Below, in pieces: positions 14,807 to 26,446 of a DNA stretch of 64,000 nt; position 1 is the first letter of the stretch, and every line of letters begins with the position of its first letter. Position numbers and translations under genes: made by a program. Source of the DNA: Folioceros fuciformis (lineage: Eukaryota; Anthocerotophyta; Anthocerotopsida; Anthocerotales); NCBI GenBank assembly GCA_049999805.1, contig JBNGIO010006279.1, positions 146,485-210,484 on the forward strand. Direction: 5' to 3'. Under the pieces are notes generated by a model that was given only the letters and a program-made list of their open reading frames with translations, had not been told where the DNA came from and ran no database searches.

Positions 14807-16069
14807 TCACAGCAACCTCTCTGCCGCACGAATTTTGCTGTAGCCATCTATGATATGCCACAATGCGGAAACAGTTTCGTCCATCTCCTTCTCCTTGGCT
14901 CGCAGCTCCTTCCTCACCGAGTCCAGAGCTTTAGTAGTTTCCTTGAGCTCTCTCTTGAGGTTCTCCAGGTCCTCGTGCTGCCGCCGTTCCTGTTCCTGTT
15001 CCTCCTCCTCACGCTTCCTCTTGGACACCTTCAGATTCAGTTGCCTGGAGCTGGGGCTGGCTTCAAGCTCCTGGCATGCGGTCGAGCCATCGGAGATGAG
15101 CCAGGTGGACCTCCGGAACCCCTGCCCTGGAGTCGGAGTGGGGCCTTGGCGGGATTGAGCTTCGGGCCTCTGGGCGTCCCACTTCGTTCCTTACCCGATG
15201 CCATGGCAGCCACGCAGGGCAGAGCAGTGGAGACGTAGGTGAGAAGAAGGTGCTTGGCGGAATCGGTGAGGGGTCTCCAGCTCTCGTTCGTCAGCCTCGT
15301 CTTGATATACTCCACCCTGTGCCTGGCCCAGTCGAATCCCGTCTTCTGGAACATGCTCTTGCCGAAGGCATACAAATGACAGGCACAACCGAAGCCTGGC
15401 CTGTCAAGAAGAGCCGTTTCCTGTGCAGCTCGATGTACTCCCTCAGCGATGGAAGTATGCTCTTCATCAACACCCCCTTACTGCTGTTCCGACACCCATC
15501 CCGTACACTTACCCCAGTCAGGTAGCTCTCCACTCCCAGCCTATCCCCCGTCACCGGCACCTGTTTCCCTCCACTACCGATCCCCAAAACTCTTCCTACA
15601 ATCTCAGGCTCCAGAGACAGCACAGTCTGCCCGTTAATCTGTATCATGCCAGGCTGGCCCCCCTCTTCATCGCAGAACCCAGTCACCCTGTACCCTGCAT
15701 TCAGCCTCACCACCCTCCCTTTCCCCTTACAGATGAAAGGAAACGGACGCCCTCGAGTGGGATCAATGCAGCCGAGCTTCATCAAAAACCGCTCGTCAGT
15801 CTTCCAGGCATCGTCGACTTCGTAAGTGGGAGCATAATCAGCATTCTCTATTTTCCTTTTCTCATGTCCTCCTCCGCCAGAAACCCGCCCACCCTCTTCT
15901 CCGCTTTCCGAACATGCCCGCTTCCATCTTCATCCGACGAGGTCTCCGTGGTCGACACTTCGGAGTCCTGGGTGTTGTTCCTTCCATATGCAGTGTCTCC
16001 GCCCGTCACCCCTTCTTCCACCTTCACATTCACCATGTTCTCCAGATTCATTGCTCCATTCTCCACCAT
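14807..16069 (-). CDS. Unrecognised protein with C-terminal coiled coil
   Basis: A multi-exon gene I cannot identify. The last exon (14807-15126) encodes a highly charged helix (KRKREEEEQEQERRQHEDL, then ENLKRELKETTKALDSVRKE), a coiled coil, ending DGYSKIRAAERLL. It joins in frame through a GTAAGG intron to 15195-15400 (YAFGKSMFQKTGFDWARHRV, TNESWRPLTDSAKHLLLTYV). Upstream, 15410-15830 encodes a globular-looking stretch (CIDPTRGRPFPFICKGKGR, YRVTGFCDEEGGQPGMIQIN), and 15848-16069 a Ser/Asp/Glu-rich N-terminal part starting MVENGAMNLENMV. The junctions around 15.40-15.55 and 15.83-15.93 kb are unresolved: more than one small intron is possible. The order acidic N-terminus, compact domain, coiled coil suggests a nuclear or scaffold protein, but this is only a guess. 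Confidence 0.45.
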
Positions 16070-17098
16070 GATTCCCCTGCACAGTCAAGCAACCCGCTAG
16101 TGTGCCAACTCCATCACCTAATTCACCTTCCCAGCACCGTCAAAACCACAACTCTCACCACACACAATGCTCCAAGAAAGCAAACGCTCTTTATTTCTCT
16201 TCTCGAAGCAGTCCTAGAGCTATACATCAACTTCATGCAATCGGGCCAGCAGTCTGGGCAAGAATTGAAGACTAGCATCAAATCTTTCAAGACTCACATC
16301 ACCAGGCCGTGAGGTCTAGGCTGGCGGCGCCTGTGCTTCATTTGATCCTGAGCGAGAGAGCCGCGGCACAACCCAACACAACTGAACACATCAATTGTCA
16401 GGACTGCGGGTTACTGTGACACTCGTTCTCCTCCAGGTTCTGCCTGCATGGATCTCATTGTATGTACATACATACGTCCATGCTTAGCCAAATCGATAAC
16501 GACGTAGCACGCAGCAATTTGGAAGCGGGATCGACCAGATCAACAACTGAATTCTCATATTTCAAATCGGGAGTGAAAAAAATGTGTACAACGCAGAGAG
16601 AGGACCAGATCCCAGGACAATCCATGCCCCTGGACCTGACCTGCCATCTGGTTCACCCACACTGCCTAAACCAGGAATGTGGATGTTTCTAGTACCTCGG
16701 GTTCAGAAGAGGACGACGAAACGTAAGGTCACGAGGCAATATATACACCACATGGCAGCTTTATCTTTGCTCCAGTGGTATGTGACAGAACTTCCGTCTT
16801 CAGGTCCTGCTCCGACCTGCGAGATCAGGACGTTAAGTTGCTGACTCCTCTCCGAGTTGGCGGGACATGGAGCACAGAGAAGATGAACGGACCTGGGTGG
16901 AGCAAGCGATGTGAATTCGGTACAATTCTAGAGAGGGGAGTGTCAGAACATGGGGGAGCCCCGGGCATGATCACTCTATGCGTTAGTCGAAGATTTCCTG
17001 CACCTCGATTCTGCTGTGCTGGCTGCACAGGCGCGAGTAAGCAAGCGTGAGAGTGACGAATAGGGTTGGGCATGGGAGTGGAGGAATGAATGAAGGAC
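16070..17098. other. Intergenic region
   Basis: About 1 kb between the start of the unrecognised coiled-coil gene and the RAD50 stop codon, both on the minus strand. Only short, unconvincing frames. It should hold the promoter of the first and the 3' end of the second. Confidence 0.5.
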
Positions 17099-20000
17099 CT
17101 ACTGGTCGTCTTTCGTGATGCGGTAGTACCGCTCCGCGTGCTGCCGTTGTCCGATGAGCTGGGCGAAGCGTTCATCGTGGGTGATGACGATGAGCTGGAA
17201 GTTTTCCTGGGCTTTTCTGTCTTCGATTATCCTGGTGGGCACAGAGATGATGCGTCAGAGCAACGGCTCTGACTAGAGATTGGGATTAATGGGTGCAAAG
17301 ACTAGCGTGACGTTGTCAGAACGTTCGTTACCTGAGTAGAGCAGATGCCAGGCTCTCGGCGTTCGGGGTGTCGAGGTTGGTAGTGGGCTCGTCTAGAGCT
17401 AGGATTCCGCAGTTGAGGCAGAATGTTTCTGCCAGAGCTAGCCTGATGATGAGGGATGCCAGGACCTGTGAGAATGTTCAAGATGCACATCAGCCGATGC
17501 CATGACTCAGCGTACGCCTGTGGCAAATCGGTGCAGCATGGTCGGAAGGAGACAGACCTTCTGACCAGCACTACATCGACCCCGCATTTCCAGTTCAGCG
17601 TCCCCGCTGCGCATTATGACCTGCACAAACAGATCCTTGAGTCGTCACTCATCCACAAGGTCATACAGTCCAAAAGGATGTTGCCATGGTTGTAGTCTCG
17701 TACCCTGTAACTGTAAGATCTGGTCCCAACACCCTCTGCGTCAGAGCGAATTTCGATATAGTCTATATCTTGACCACGGTAAGTTTGCTGCCAAAGCTCC
17801 TTGATTATCTTGTTGATCTCCTCCATTTTGAGAGCATGAAATCTCATCAAAGCCCTGCAGAGGAACGTTAGCACAGGCAAATGAAAAGGAAAGTGGGGTA
17901 GTTCACAGCAGCATAGGTCAATCACACGTGATTACTTGTCCAGTGCGTTGTAATATTTGTCCAGGTCCTTATTCGCCATCTCGGTGGTCTGTTGAACTAG
18001 CATCAAAGTATGTCAATCACAGGTCTGCCCCAAAGCGAGAGAAACCATAAAGCCAACATCGACGACAAAGACGCACCTTCAGCTGTATGAGCTGGCTGCA
18101 ATATCGTTTGTCAATGTCTTTGTACTTAACTTCTTTGAGCTCCACCTTGCTTTTCCCCATGTTGCTTTCAAAGACAGCCACGCTGCCTCGGCTCCTGTTA
18201 AGCTGCAAGACGGAGTAATCTCAGGAAAAATCTTTGACCCATAGTTCACACAAGCAGGTACTTTTTCGAAGCCTTACGCTTGACAGTAAAGACTGCTCCT
18301 CTGCGGCCAGCTTCTTGAGATCGTTTTCCACAGTTTGTGGATCACCAATCTGCAGCATGTCTCTCTCCAGTGAAGCTATCTCGTCGCCCGCCTGCTTTTC
18401 TGATTGAAGAGTTTGCCTGTAACTGATGTTATCATCAATGTTTCGTTTGATCTGAGCCTGATTGCCCAGTAATTCTCGCTTCTTGTTGAGTTCGGTAGAA
18501 AGCTCTTCTCTCTCGTTTTCACGGACCTTCTGCTTAGCCTTGATGTCGGACAGCTTAACGTTGACGTCTATTAGTTTAGCTTCCGTTTCACTATCATAGT
18601 ACCTGACAGAGAAAGAAGCAGTGACGATGAATTGAATATCTGTCACCTCTAGTCCAAAGCACAGGCAGAGGATAGATAGATATCCTACTCCGTGGCCATC
18701 CTGTCATGAAAGGGGGTTATCCTTACTTCTTAATACTGATCGCCGAGGCTTGTAGCTTGTCCACCCCCCGCTCAAAAACTCGGACATCCTTCATGCGATC
18801 TTCCTCCTCTGCTGCAACCTTGCGTTTGCAGGCCTGAAGCTCCCGTTCTAAACTCTGGATTCTTCTCGCTAATGGCTCCCTTTCACTTTCCAATGCCTGA
18901 GGACCATGAACGTTCAGAGAGCACTGTCATACCATCTTAAATCCCAAAGGTGCCCACAAGGTTAACAGACTAGAGTATCTTCAGAGCAGGACTAGGGGTT
19001 TGCCCAACCCAAGCATACCGTCATAGAATTGTCAGCCAGCATAGCTTGTTCTTTTAACTCCTCAAAGTCTTTTTGCTTCTGACTCAGTGTCTCCTGTTTT
19101 CCAGCCATTTCAAGCTTCCTCTCTCTGGCGCGCTGCCAGCGACTCTTGATTACGGCCAAGTCATCATTAGCATGTCGTTGCTCATCCAGTAGCTTTTCCA
19201 TATTCCTCCTCACCTCCTCCCTGATAACAAAAGACGAGGCACTTAAAATGCTATTACGTTCCCGCACAAACTGTCATGGAGGAATATGTGGTTCGAAAAA
19301 TGAAAGTAGCTCACCATTGCTCAGTCACCAAAGCAAGCTTGCTGTTAACTTCATCAAGGCTCTCAGTATTCTGAGACACAGCTTCAAGACTCAGTTCCTG
19401 GTCCTCCACTAGCTTCTTAAGAGATTGAATCTCTCTCTGAAGTCTGTCGACATCATTCGAAGGCACCAGGAGGCTCTCTGTAATTTCCAACTGTACATTT
19501 GCGTGTGCTAACAGACCTATTTGCTGACAAGAACAAATTCCACGATCAGAAACATCCATGGATACCCGTGCCATCTTGCTCAACAACCTGAAGAATGCAG
19601 GCTAGAAATCGAAATACAAGAAGCAAATATAGTTTACTACTACTCCTGTGCTTACTCACATCATCCTGAACTTCCTTCAGCTTTTCCACCTCGGAAGACA
19701 GCTCTTCCACAATCTTCTGAGCCGCAATTATCTCTGCAGAAAGTCTCATGTATTCTTCGTAGGCTGGCCGCAGCTTCTCCAACTCCGTGGCTTTTACTTC
19801 GGCATCAAAGCACAAAGCTTGGTATTCTCGCAAATGGTCCTCTGAGCGCGACTGTAGGTCTCGTTGCTAGTAGAGGAATGCTTAGCTCAGAACAAGACTA
19901 ACCAAACAGCAACCAATTCTAGGTCTATGAAAGTTATCCCCCACCTTGTTGACAAATGTGTCTTCTTCTTCGGTAGTGAAAGGCCTGTCACAACAAGGGC

Positions 20001-23000
20001 AAACATGATTGCTCCTTGCAGTTGTCTGGAAGGGCTCATAAAACCTCCTCATTCCCTCAAGTGCGGCACGGTCCCTGTAGAAGTAAAGCATTAGGATCCC
20101 TCGGTCTCCCTCCATGTTAGAGAGCAAACTGCAGACAGTCTCATTCTAAAGAACCAAGGACTAGCGAATGCGGCACACTTAAGATGTGCTAAGCACTATT
20201 GCCAGGTAGTTTTGAATCAAAAGGACCAGGGTGGAAATTCTTTTGTATATGTACCCACTTGAAACGTTTCTCCTTCAGCTTCACAGCCTCCTCTAACTGT
20301 CGTGGAAACGCAGAAACATCTACGTTTAACTGAAGATAATTCTTCAGCCCGTTGAACAGGAATTTTTTCTTGGCTGCGAGATCATGAACAGAGTACGTTA
20401 CTGACATTCTTAGGAAGACTCAGCTTTGAATGCACGTCATGGCCATCACCCATTTCCAACATGAGGTCTAATGCTTACCGTCTCTAGCTGCTTCATGCTT
20501 CAGAATTGTATTTTTGGTTCCTTCAAGCCTTGATGAGACCTTAACAACTTCCTGCTCGGCTTCCCTGACGTCGTCCTGTAACCCGGCCACAATTTCCTTG
20601 TGCTTGCTAGAACCAACCAAGGACTAACGAGGTTAGTGCGCTACCTGATCAAATGCCACAGGAGACACACTGTCCACATATTGAGCACCTGATTAAAACT
20701 TCGACATCGCTCTTGAGATTCTTGGGATCGGGTGCCCTAGCTCGTCCCAACTTTTTGTACGTCTCGTGAATAACTTTCAGTCTGCAGAAATTAGAGCTAT
20801 GAGTGGTTTCACGCTGTAGACAGCACAGTCGAGCAGAGTGCACTAGGAAAGTGATTGGTTGTGTAACAGACCTTTCACTGAATGTGTTCTCTCTTTGAAC
20901 CAGAGTTTCCTTCCTGATCCTCAGTGCTGCTCTTTCGGAAGATGCACTCGCTATGTCATCTTTCTTCCGCTGAAGACTTCTTCTCTCGCCCTCTAGTGTC
21001 ACGGCCCGCTCTTTTGCAGTCTGTATCTTGGACTCAAAACGACTTTCCAGAAGCTGTTTAGAAGCTTTTGAAGCTTCCTCTCCCTGTATTTGCACACTGT
21101 CAGCATAAAAGCTCTAATAGACAAGTACCACGACAGATACCACACAAGGAGCGACCACATCATTTTTCTGTAGCTCGTTTCGTACTGACCAGCGCTTTCT
21201 CTGTCTCGTCTGCCCTGTCCATCTCTTGTTTGTTGACCTCCATTAACAGTAGCTCAATTTCCTCAGATAACAAGCTATACCTGCTTTGATCCCTTTTCTG
21301 AAGAAATGTTTGCCCAGATAATGACCATCAGCACATGTCTACCAGCATAACTAAGCTAACCACAGCACTTCAGACATCAAGGATACCACCTGCTGCTCTT
21401 TGGTTGCCCTGATATTGCTGTCCACTTCTATCTTCTTTGTCACCTCCCGTTGTACAGTTTCTCGCAAGTGCTCAACCTCTCTGCTGTTCTCTTGCTGCAG
21501 CATAAATGACCACCATTAGATTTTCAGACCAAACAGTGATCAATTTTTATGGACACAATTGCAGAGCTGAAAGCAACCCAAGCAGCACCTGCAATTTTCG
21601 GAAATTCGCCTTCAACTCGTCCAAGCGTTCAGAAGCTCTGGAGACATAGCCAATGGCTGTGACGTTGTTTAGTGGAAGCGTGTCAACCACGCCTAGATTC
21701 ATCTCGGAGAAAAACTGCTGAATATGTGAATCATGCTCCCTTTTCAACTTCGCAAATGCCTTCAGGTACATGGAACATAGAAAGTCAGCCAGACTATGAA
21801 AAAGAGATCCTAAGGAAATCACAAAGGGATCCTATCTAGAAGCTCGCAAATATTTGGTACCTCCTTCTCAGCCTGCAGCCTGCCTTGTATCTTGCACGTG
21901 TTAGTGTATTCTTCCCCATGAGTCTCGATTTCAATAGTTGCTGTTTTGATTTCCCTCTCAATCTTCTCAACGGCCATCCTTAAATCACCAATGTTCTCTT
22001 CAAACTTGACTTGCCACGTTAGGAGTTCCTCATCCGTGTCTGGCAAAACGAAAAAAACCAGTCACGCCCCATCTGTGGAATTGTTTGACCCGTCACAGAG
22101 ACTCACAATCAAGAGAATTAAAGCATATTGTACCTTCACTTTCTTCCTCGAGATCGTGCAATTGTTTTACTCTGCGCTGTGTCAGCATGTCTTTCATGGC
22201 CTTCTTTGTGCTGATTTGAGATTGCAACTTCCTCAGGTCCTTCAATGAGCTTTCCGTGGAATTCATCCTGCTCCGCAACTCCTCAATTGTCTTCTCAAGT
22301 TCTCGATTTTGCATATGTAAACGGGCAGCTTTCTGTTTGTCGCTCTCTATACTCTCTTGCAGCTGCACACGAGCAACCCTCGAGAGTTTGTATAATCTCT
22401 TCAGCACAAACTCTGTGATATCCCTTGACAAGCTCCCGCTCTCATCAATCTACCTTGTAAGCAGCATCTTTCACTATCTGCAGGTTCTCCAGTTTTAACT
22501 TGAAAGTCTTGATGTCTTGTGCTTGTTCTTTGTGCAACTTCTTGATGACTTCCAGTGCCTTTGTGTACCTAAAACATGTTGTGAACCGTTCCAATCATCT
22601 TCCACAGGAAACAACGTTAAAATCACTCATCATCACATACATAACTTGAGTTGCCCTTGCAAATCCGGATTCCACCTGCCACACTAACCTAAAACAAGCA
22701 TTCTGGATCAGAACCCAACACTCACCTCGTGGCAGAAAAGATGTCATCAAACTTTTTCTTGAGAGTAGCCGGCTCAGCAAGCGGCCAATTGGCCTCATCC
22801 TGGTGCACGAAAATAACATTCTCTAAGACTGCCTTGGAAACCCCCATCAACGTAGGAACCTCCCTGTCCATGTCCGCACATCGGTAGCTCAGACTAACTT
22901 TCTGCAAGAGTAATTATTAACACACTGTTAATTCTCAACAGACTATACACCAAAATATGCTTGCAAACACGAGTCTAGAGACTACCGCACCTACCTCACC

Positions 23001-23585
23001 AGTCTGAGCATTAATTGTCTGAAGAACACTTTCAATGGCCTTATACTCCATCTTGGATGCCTTCTGAGTCAGCTGGAAAGAGCGTACGCAAACCACATCT
23101 TTTCCAGCTGCAGTCTTAAACCTGAGTTTAATCTGGCCTTTGGTTTCCGTTTCCCCAGCAACCTGAGACGCACCCAAGAAACCCATCAAACCCGACACCT
23201 CCAACATCCAGAGCAAAACCGAAAGGGCAACAAAATTCCCGAACAACCTTCGGATCATGAACAAAAGTTTGACCGGATCTGGAGTTCGGAGGCAGCTCTC
23301 CGGTGCACGCATTCTTCAAGCACTCAATTACAGTCTACATGCGAGCGAGCGAGGATGTCAAACACGGATTATCATCAAATCCAGTGAAACAATAAAATTC
23401 CAATCACGCATGATATGCCCAAATTCACTCTCTGCCCAGCATAAGATGCAAGAATTGCTCACAGTTTTTCCTGCTCCGTTCGGTCCAACTATCAGAGTAA
23501 GGGGCCGGAAGAAGGTGAGAACAGTGGTGTTCTCCGGGTCGAAGCTGCGGATGCCCTTTATGAGCATCTTGTCTACGGTACTCAT
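17099..23585 (-). CDS. RAD50: RAD50 DNA-repair ATPase, 26 exons
   Basis: SMC-like ATPase of the MRE11-RAD50-NBS1 complex, acting on double-strand breaks, telomeres and meiotic recombination in the nucleus. Twenty-six exons, the first 23463-23585 and the last 17099-17231, close in frame to 1,303 residues, as expected for plant RAD50. The order is N-terminal [19 protein letters not shown], Walker A GPNGAGKT at 34-41, Q-loop [11 protein letters not shown], a long coiled coil, zinc hook [10 protein letters not shown] near residue 695, the returning coiled coil, signature motif [14 protein letters not shown], Walker [13 protein letters not shown] and the His-switch region [17 protein letters not shown]. 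The protein ends ITKDDQ, shortly after where longer plant homologues add a short extension. All functional motifs are intact. Confidence 0.97.
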
Positions 23586-24251
23586 GGTGACAGTTTTGCT
23601 TGACGTCCGTCCACCCAACAACGCCTCAACCCACAACCTTACTGGCGCATGTGCTCCACTGAGACCTCGAAGTCTTTCGAAGTTGCTCTACAGAAGAATT
23701 CACGGAACCCCGACCAACCCAGCAATCGGGCAACAGCCTACTGGCTCATTTCCCACAAACATCACGCTCAGCTGCGTGAGCACATCGAGAACCTGGCTCC
23801 CTCCAAAGGCAAACATGCCGTCATCCCCGCTCTTCGGAAATCAAGCTCCGTTTCAAGTTCTTCGCCGCACTGAGCCACCCTACCGAACATTAGCATTTGG
23901 GTGTCACTATTTTCCTCAGTGCAAATTGGAATCATTATCATTGTGGAAGAATGAAGGGACTTTATCCAAATCGGAAGTTTGGGTTCAGGGTTTAAGTTCG
24001 CCAGTTTTCTTGTAATGCTGGAATCGAATCGCGGGTAGGTGAAGTTGCCGATTTGACGCTAGCCTTTGCCCCATTCTGACTGATGCGAGGAACTTAGTTT
24101 TCCAATTCCACCGCTCTATCGAAACAAGGGCAAGGCGTCTGGCAGGAACTCCTGTTGCTAAGATCAAATGTTGAGATTCAAATGTGGTGGGTGCCTCAAT
24201 GGCAGCTTCGCGATTAGATTATCTAGATCTACAATATGAGCAGTTCATTAC
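23586..24251. other. RAD50 upstream / FBPase downstream region
   Basis: 667 bases between the FBPase stop and the RAD50 start, both on the minus strand. It should contain the RAD50 promoter and the FBPase 3' end. No coding sequence supported. Confidence 0.55.
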
Positions 24252-25735
24252 CTACGCAAGGTACTTCTCGAGCTTCTCGACCTCTTCCACGCTGCCTACA
24301 TACAAAGGAACCCTTTGGTGCACCTGCATACAGGCAGAAGGGGGGCGTGTAAGACGGAAAGAAGAATGATGGCGGAGAGGCACATCAAAAACTGCACCTG
24401 CAACCGAAGAAGCCTCACCTGCTCGGGTTGGATGTCAAGGACTCGGTTGCGACCATCAGACCCCTTGCCTCCAGCCTGCTCAGCTAGGAAGCTCATGGGA
24501 GCACACTCGTACAAGAGCCTGAGCTTCCCGTTCTTGCTCTTCTTGTCTGATGGATACCCATAAATACCACCATAGAGCATCGTTCGGTGGAAGTCACCCA
24601 CAAGGCTGCCGATGTAGCGAGCAGAGTATGGCTTTCCGGATGGGCCAGGGTCCTTGAGATCGTCGATGTACTTCTTCAGCTTGTCATCCCACAGAGCGTA
24701 GTTGCCTTCGTTGAAGGAGTAGATCTTGCCCTTCTTGGGAATCTGTACCTCCCTGTGTGTGAGAACAAACTCCCCGTACAGAGGATCCAAGGTGAAGCCG
24801 TAGACGCCCTTGCCCACCGACAGCACCAGAATCACAGAGCTAGAGTACATGCAATAGCCCGCAGAGAGCAAATTGCTCCCTGGTTGGCAGACGTTCACGA
24901 CGCAGTTCTGTTCAATCTGGTCCAACTGCACGGCACAAAAGAATGTATCATCACAGCCCCACGGTAAGCGCGACAGGGGAGGAATGGAATGCACATAGTC
25001 CGAGACCATCTTCCAGTTCGATTGAATTAGTACCGTAGGACTATCCCCGAGGTCGGCCAAGCACTCCTCATTGGGCTTGTAGATGCCGAAGATGGAGCCT
25101 GTGGACACGGCGGCATCGATGTTGGAAGAGCCGTCCAAGGGATCGAACACCACAATGTAGTTCCCGGAGTAGCTCTCCTCCACCGCGACAGGAGTGTCCT
25201 CTTCCTCCGACGCGATGATGCCTGTCCGGCCACTGGAGCGGAGGCAGCTGGAGAAAACCTGCAAGTTCCGCACACAACAGACCAAAATGTGAGACGGGGA
25301 GAGACGCGAGCTTGGTAATTGCGCCCTTCCCATGCCGCACGACAGGAAGCCAGACCTCATTGGAGACGACATCCAGCTTCTTCTGGTCCTCTCCCTGCAC
25401 ATTCGTTGCGCCCTGCACTCCGGTGAGGTTGGAAATGCCGGCTCTCTGCACCAGGGATGCAATCTGCTTACAGGCGAGGGAGATGCTGGAGAGCACGATG
25501 GTGAGCTCGGCGTCGATCACGCCGGCCTGCTCCTGCTGCAGCAGCCAGGTGGTGAAGGTTTGGATCTCGTACTGGCTTCGCTTCTGTTTAGGAGGCTCTA
25601 CGGACACCGCAGCCCTTGCGCAACCAGCTCCATTTTGCTGCTGCTCCTGCTGCTTGGAGGAAACAGAGGCGACAGACAATCGGCGCGAGCCCGGGAACGA
25701 GGAGTGCGAGAAGCTGAGCTGCGGGACAGAATTCG

Positions 25736-25773
<38 letters not shown>

Positions 25774-25841
25774 GCTCTGCAGCTAACCGAAGCTCCCAAG
25801 GCCACGCAGCAGCGGGAAAGGGCAGCGGTGGACGCAGCCAT
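24252..25841 (-). CDS. FBP: Chloroplast fructose-1,6-bisphosphatase
   Basis: Calvin-cycle enzyme removing the 1-phosphate of fructose-1,6-bisphosphate in the stroma. Four exons (25356-25841, 25034-25258, 24419-24925, 24252-24323), 429 residues. About the first 80 residues form a Ser-rich transit peptide, including an 11-residue serine run encoded by a trinucleotide repeat. Conserved parts: GVQGATNVQGEDQKKLDVVS, metal site VVFDPLDGSSNIDAA, substrate site YIGSLVGDFHR and C-terminal QRVPLYVGSVEEVEKLEKYL. The redox-regulatory cysteines of the plastid form are present (Cys228 in EECLAD, Cys245 and Cys250 in QNCVVNVC), so thioredoxin-f activation is expected. The loop between the first and second cysteine is about three residues shorter than in the pea enzyme as I recall it. 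Confidence 0.97.
25738..25770. repeat. (CTG)11 microsatellite in FBPase transit peptide
   Basis: Eleven perfect ctg units on the + strand, read as AGC (serine) codons on the FBPase strand. Perfect purity suggests recent slippage; because it lies in the transit peptide, length changes should be tolerated. Confidence 0.95.
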
Positions 25842-26446
25842 GGCGGGAAAATGCGACCTCTCCTGCCCGCACCTCGAAAGCGAGCACCGCTAAGCTACCG
25901 CTGACGGCTTCCTCAACATTCCAGATCGACCGCCCTCACCTGGAATCGCTCACAAACTTTCTCCTCGATCGTGAAGCTTTCTTGCCGCATTCCTCCGGCC
26001 GCGATTCCAGTGCCCGACTCCTATGGAGCCTTGTCAGTGTGGATGAGGAGGAGCAGAACCATGCGATCCTGGTTCCATTCTGTCCCCTTCCACACATGTT
26101 TCGTCGCTTCATATTTCCGCACTACATGGACCTCGTGGCCGGCAAGCTGCCACGTAAGTGTTCAGGGGTAACGGCATTTGCAGTTCGATTTTGTCACTGG
26201 TTTGGGAATGGGGATGGAGCGTTTGGAATGGGGCAAGTAACTTTTTTTGCTCCCTTGGTGTTTCCCAGTCGGAGTTTTTGTGTGAAGTGGACCATTCATG
26301 CTTAGACTAGCTTTTGCAAACTCCTATGAATTAGGTTTCGTTGGCATTACGTTGGAAGAAGAGTTGGGGACAGTTAGCTCAAAGTGTGAAGTGTGACAAA
26401 AACCCTAAATGAGTGAAGTCTCTAGAGGAGCAAGTAGTGGAGAGCC
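25842..26446. promoter_or_regulatory. Divergent 5' region, FBPase / kinesin
   Basis: 605 bases between the start codons of two divergently transcribed genes. It contains the telo-box-like motif aaaccctaa at about 26399-26407, roughly 40 bases before the kinesin ATG, a position where such motifs occur in plant promoters of growth-related genes. No TATA box was assigned with confidence. Confidence 0.4.

Noticed and set aside
23257-24015. Plus-strand frame of 252 codons over the RAD50 5' end
   Set aside because: Overlaps the first two RAD50 exons antisense; no known domain.
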